The position numbers and the translations under genes are program-made. A DNA stretch of 7,155 nt from positions 1 to 7,155 of the forward strand of contig CALCPT010000326.1 in assembly GCA_937897265.1 (NCBI GenBank), in the 5' to 3' direction. The notes under the pieces are model-generated. The model saw nothing but the letters and a program-made list of their open reading frames with translations, did not search any database and was not told the DNA's origin. Source of the stretch: an uncultured Alcaligenaceae bacterium (lineage in GTDB: Bacteria; Pseudomonadota; Gammaproteobacteria; Burkholderiales; Burkholderiaceae_B). Below are positions 5,364 through 7,155 of the stretch, piece after piece; position 1 is the first letter of the stretch, and every line of letters starts with the position of its first letter.

Positions 5364-6856
5364 GCTAGCTGCCCCTCTGGCGGTGCCACCACCGGTGGCC
5401 CAAACGTCACGGGCAAGCCGTGCAAACGCTCAAGGGGCTGGTCTTTTTCAAAGTACCAGCCCTGACCACAATGACAGCCTAACTGCACCAGCACGTTGCG
5501 TTGCTGTTGGGTTTCAACCCCTTCTGCAGTCACTGAGATCCCTAGGCTCTGCGCCAGGTCAATGATATTTTTCACAACAATATCGGCGTTCTTGCTACGG
5601 CCTAACTGATGAATAAACTCGCGATCAATTTTGAGATGGTTAAACGGCAGCGCAATCAAGCGTGAATGCGATGAATAGTCTTTACCGAAATCGTCAATAC
5701 TGATCCCCAAGCCCCACTCTCTGAGCTGAGTAATTTGCGACCCAACCTGCGCATTGGCTTCGATAATTTTGCCTTCGACAATTTCAAGTATTAAAGACGG
5801 ATACTCGCTTTTGAATTGCACAAGGCGTTGCCCAAACAGCTTCAAGAGATATTCGTCTGCGAACAGTAAGCTCGAAACATTGATTGACACCAAGGCACCC
5901 GGAAACTTTTGCTTGATCGTGGGCAAGTCAATCATGATTTGATCAATCATCAAATCAGTGAGCTCTTCGATACGCCCACTCTCTTCAATGATCGGAATAA
6001 ACGTATCTGGTGCCACCGCACCTAGCTCTGCATCATTCCAACGGGCCAAGGCCTCAAAGCCAATCACCTTGCCAGAGACCAAGTCAACAATCGACTGATA
6101 ATGAGGCACGATCACTTTTGCTCGCAGTGCCGAATGCAACTTGTTTTCTAAGACGATGTTTTCAAGCAGGCGATTACGCTTGCGTAAATCGTTGGTCTCA
6201 AAAGTGTTCAACATAAAGCGCAGGCCGATATAGATCATGTAGCGCATCACGCCCAAGATCAATAAGCTTGTGAAAATGAACATATTGATCGCCGTGGCAT
6301 CAAACGGCGAAGTCAAGCCAGACGAGTTAATCGCGACCGCGCGCACCAGCCAACAAAGCGCCTGAAGAACAAACACATAACCCAGCGCTTTTAAATAATT
6401 GTTCTTGAGGATTTTCTGCGCCTTGAGCGAGGCATAAAACACCCAAAGACTACCAAAGGCTGCCGAAATAGCGACGGCTGTTTTTTGAAAGACTTGCGAG
6501 GCTTGTTGCTCAAGAACAGCCAACACACAAAAATAGGCGACAGCAAAGAGCAGGTAAAGAATCGGCTTCGGCAGCGACCCGCGTTCGGCCCCACTGGGCA
6601 GGCTACGCAATGAGTGCGCAAACAAAAAGTATGCGCCAAAATTCATGGCGTTAGCAAACACAAACGATACTAGGGGCACCAATTCTTCTCGTAACACCGT
6701 CACGCCAGCGGCCAAGCCACTTAAGAGTGTGCCCCCCACCCAATAGCGCACTGAGGTATCGAAACGGCCTTTGAAAATCCAGCACATCGCCACGCCAATC
6801 ACGATAGAAAAGGCGGCGAAAAAATAAAAAAGAAACGGTATGAGTGAAACAGCCAT
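5360..6856 (-). CDS. Seven-helix membrane protein with C-terminal EAL cyclic-di-GMP phosphodiesterase domain
   Basis: A 498-residue inner-membrane protein predicted to cleave cyclic di-GMP to pGpG. Residues 1-212 hold about seven hydrophobic segments (near 4-27, 38-57, 62-83, 98-118, 125-145, 158-175, 190-212) and probably form the sensory part. A charged, likely coiled-coil linker (about 218-246) leads to the EAL domain (about 248-480). No GGDEF domain is present. Catalytic positions are kept: E268 (EAL), N326 (SINVS), E358 (LEIVE), D388 and D389 (DDFG), K409 (LKIDREF), E445 (AEGVET) and Q465 (GQGW). Loop 6 reads DDFGKDYSS instead of the usual DDFGTGYSS, so activity or its control may differ. 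ATG 6856 has TAAGG five bases upstream; a longer start at 6910 would overlap the preceding gene. The stop overlaps the gamma-glutamyltransferase stop by 4 bases, and the gene may be co-transcribed with the one upstream, 41 bases away. Confidence 0.92.
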   Translation of the reverse strand: MAVSLIPFLFYFFAAFSIVIGVAMCWIFKGRFDTSVRYWVGGTLLSGLAAGVTVLREELVPLVSFVFANAMNFGAYFLFAHSLRSLPSGAERGSLPKPILYLLFAVAYFCVLAVLEQQASQVFQKTAVAISAAFGSLWVFYASLKAQKILKNNYLKALGYVFVLQALCWLVRAVAINSSGLTSPFDATAINMFIFTSLLILGVMRYMIYIGLRFMLNTFETNDLRKRNRLLENIVLENKLHSALRAKVIVPHYQSIVDLVSGKVIGFEALARWNDAELGAVAPDTFIPIIEESGRIEELTDLMIDQIMIDLPTIKQKFPGALVSINVSSLLFADEYLLKLFGQRLVQFKSEYPSLILEIVEGKIIEANAQVGSQITQLREWGLGISIDDFGKDYSSHSRLIALPFNHLKIDREFIHQLGRSKNADIVVKNIIDLAQSLGISVTAEGVETQQQRNVLVQLGCHCGQGWYFEKDQPLERLHGLPVTFGPPVVAPPEGQLA

Positions 6857-6861
6857 ACAAA

Positions 6862-6866
6862 CCTTA
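6862..6866 (-). promoter_or_regulatory. Shine-Dalgarno sequence fixing the EAL gene start
   Basis: On the minus strand TAAGG lies five bases before the ATG at 6856. This favours the 498-residue product, whose first membrane helix begins right at its N-terminus, over upstream in-frame starts. Confidence 0.65.
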
Positions 6867-6897
6867 AGTGATGCTATTGATGCGAGGCATGCTCTTA

Positions 6898-7155
6898 CTA
6901 CAAGTGCCACTGCACGACGGTAACGTTCGCAACTTCGTGCGTGACGGTATCGGCCGTTGTCACTGCAACTGCGTTCGAGGTAGAGGGTGTCGTAAAGGTT
7001 GTGTGTTGCGCAGTTGCATCCACTACCGCAGCGCCAGCGGTCACCACCTCGGTCCAGTTACCGGTTGGATTAGGTGTGGCGCCCGATACTGACGCCGTCG
7101 CACCTGCTGCCGTCACAGAACTTGGCGCCCCGTTCGAACCCGACACATCCACCAC
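6898..7155 (-). CDS. 3' end of a gene for a Thr/Val/Ala-rich protein (partial, function unknown)
   Basis: The frame is open from the right edge of the window to a TAG at 6898-6900, giving the last 85 residues. The true start lies outside. Thr (17), Val (16) and Ala (15) make up more than half of the visible residues, with 8 Ser; there is no Lys, Arg, Cys, Ile or Tyr, and the five charged residues (other than His) are all acidic. Alternating patterns such as VANVTVVQWHL suggest beta strands. This composition is common in secreted or cell-surface proteins (adhesins, beta-sandwich repeats), but no named domain is recognisable and the end lacks the Phe typical of outer-membrane barrels. It is on the same strand as the EAL gene, 41 bases upstream, with no terminator between. 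The codon pattern looks coding, but a spurious frame cannot be excluded from 85 codons. Confidence 0.6.
   Translation of the reverse strand: MVDVSGSNGAPSSVTAAGATASVSGATPNPTGNWTEVVTAGAAVVDATAQHTTFTTPSTSNAVAVTTADTVTHEVANVTVVQWHL

Noticed and set aside
6857..6897. Possible promoter or terminator between the Thr/Val/Ala-rich gene and the EAL gene
   Set aside because: No hairpin with a T-run and no convincing -35/-10 pair on the minus strand; only a short TGATGC direct repeat, not enough for a feature.
6868..7092. Plus-strand frame opposite the Thr/Val/Ala-rich gene
   Set aside because: Its product is rich in Cys, Arg and His as expected from an antisense shadow, and the minus strand has the more protein-like frame, open to the window edge.
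1..7155. Mobile element, CRISPR, defence system or RNA gene
   Set aside because: No transposase, integrase, terminal repeats, spaced short repeats or tRNA-like cloverleaf seen; nearly all sequence is occupied by recognisable chromosomal genes.

Overview
The window looks like chromosomal DNA of a betaproteobacterium, probably of the order Burkholderiales (an Alcaligenaceae-like lineage would fit). This is inferred from the moderate GC content, the style of the Lrp, MocR and cytosolic gamma-glutamyltransferase proteins, and the omega-amino acid:pyruvate aminotransferase; no marker gene fixes the genus. All the genes seen are of chromosomal metabolic or signalling type. I see no insertion sequence, phage gene, CRISPR array, tRNA or rRNA.

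Layout, left to right. (1) Bases 1-133 are an AT-rich control region for an Lrp/AsnC-type regulator (about 134-619, +). (2) Its stop codon overlaps by 4 bases the stop codon of a convergent MocR/PdxR-type regulator (616-2025, -), a GntR-type winged helix fused to an aminotransferase-fold domain. (3) A divergent intergenic region of about 180 bases carries a long inverted repeat (2113-2152), the obvious candidate operator. It controls the MocR gene on the left and, on the right, a class III omega-amino acid:pyruvate (beta-alanine:pyruvate) aminotransferase (2209-3555, +), which ends in a strong intrinsic terminator (3571-3604). (4) A cytosolic-type gamma-glutamyltransferase (3762-5363, +) follows. 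Its stop again overlaps by 4 bases the stop of a convergent gene. (5) That gene (5360-6856, -) encodes a seven-helix membrane protein with a C-terminal EAL cyclic-di-GMP phosphodiesterase domain and no GGDEF domain. (6) Upstream of it on the same strand is the 3' end of a gene (6898 to beyond 7155, -) for a Thr/Val/Ala-rich protein with no Lys or Arg in the visible part.

How they may work together. The left two thirds read as an amino-acid/amine nitrogen module: Lrp and MocR regulators, an aminotransferase that moves amino groups from omega-amino acids (beta-alanine, GABA-like compounds or polyamine products) to pyruvate, and an enzyme acting on gamma-glutamyl bonds. The MocR-aminotransferase link is the firmest, because they are divergent and share the inverted repeat. 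The link to the gamma-glutamyltransferase is only by position, and a terminator separates them. The right end is a separate cyclic-di-GMP signalling unit, possibly co-transcribed with a putative surface or secreted protein.

Nothing here is clearly a new system. The points most worth a second look are the MocR-site inverted repeat, the altered loop-6 motif of the EAL domain beside an unusual Thr/Val/Ala-rich protein, and the repeated CTAA stop-codon overlaps at both convergent junctions.
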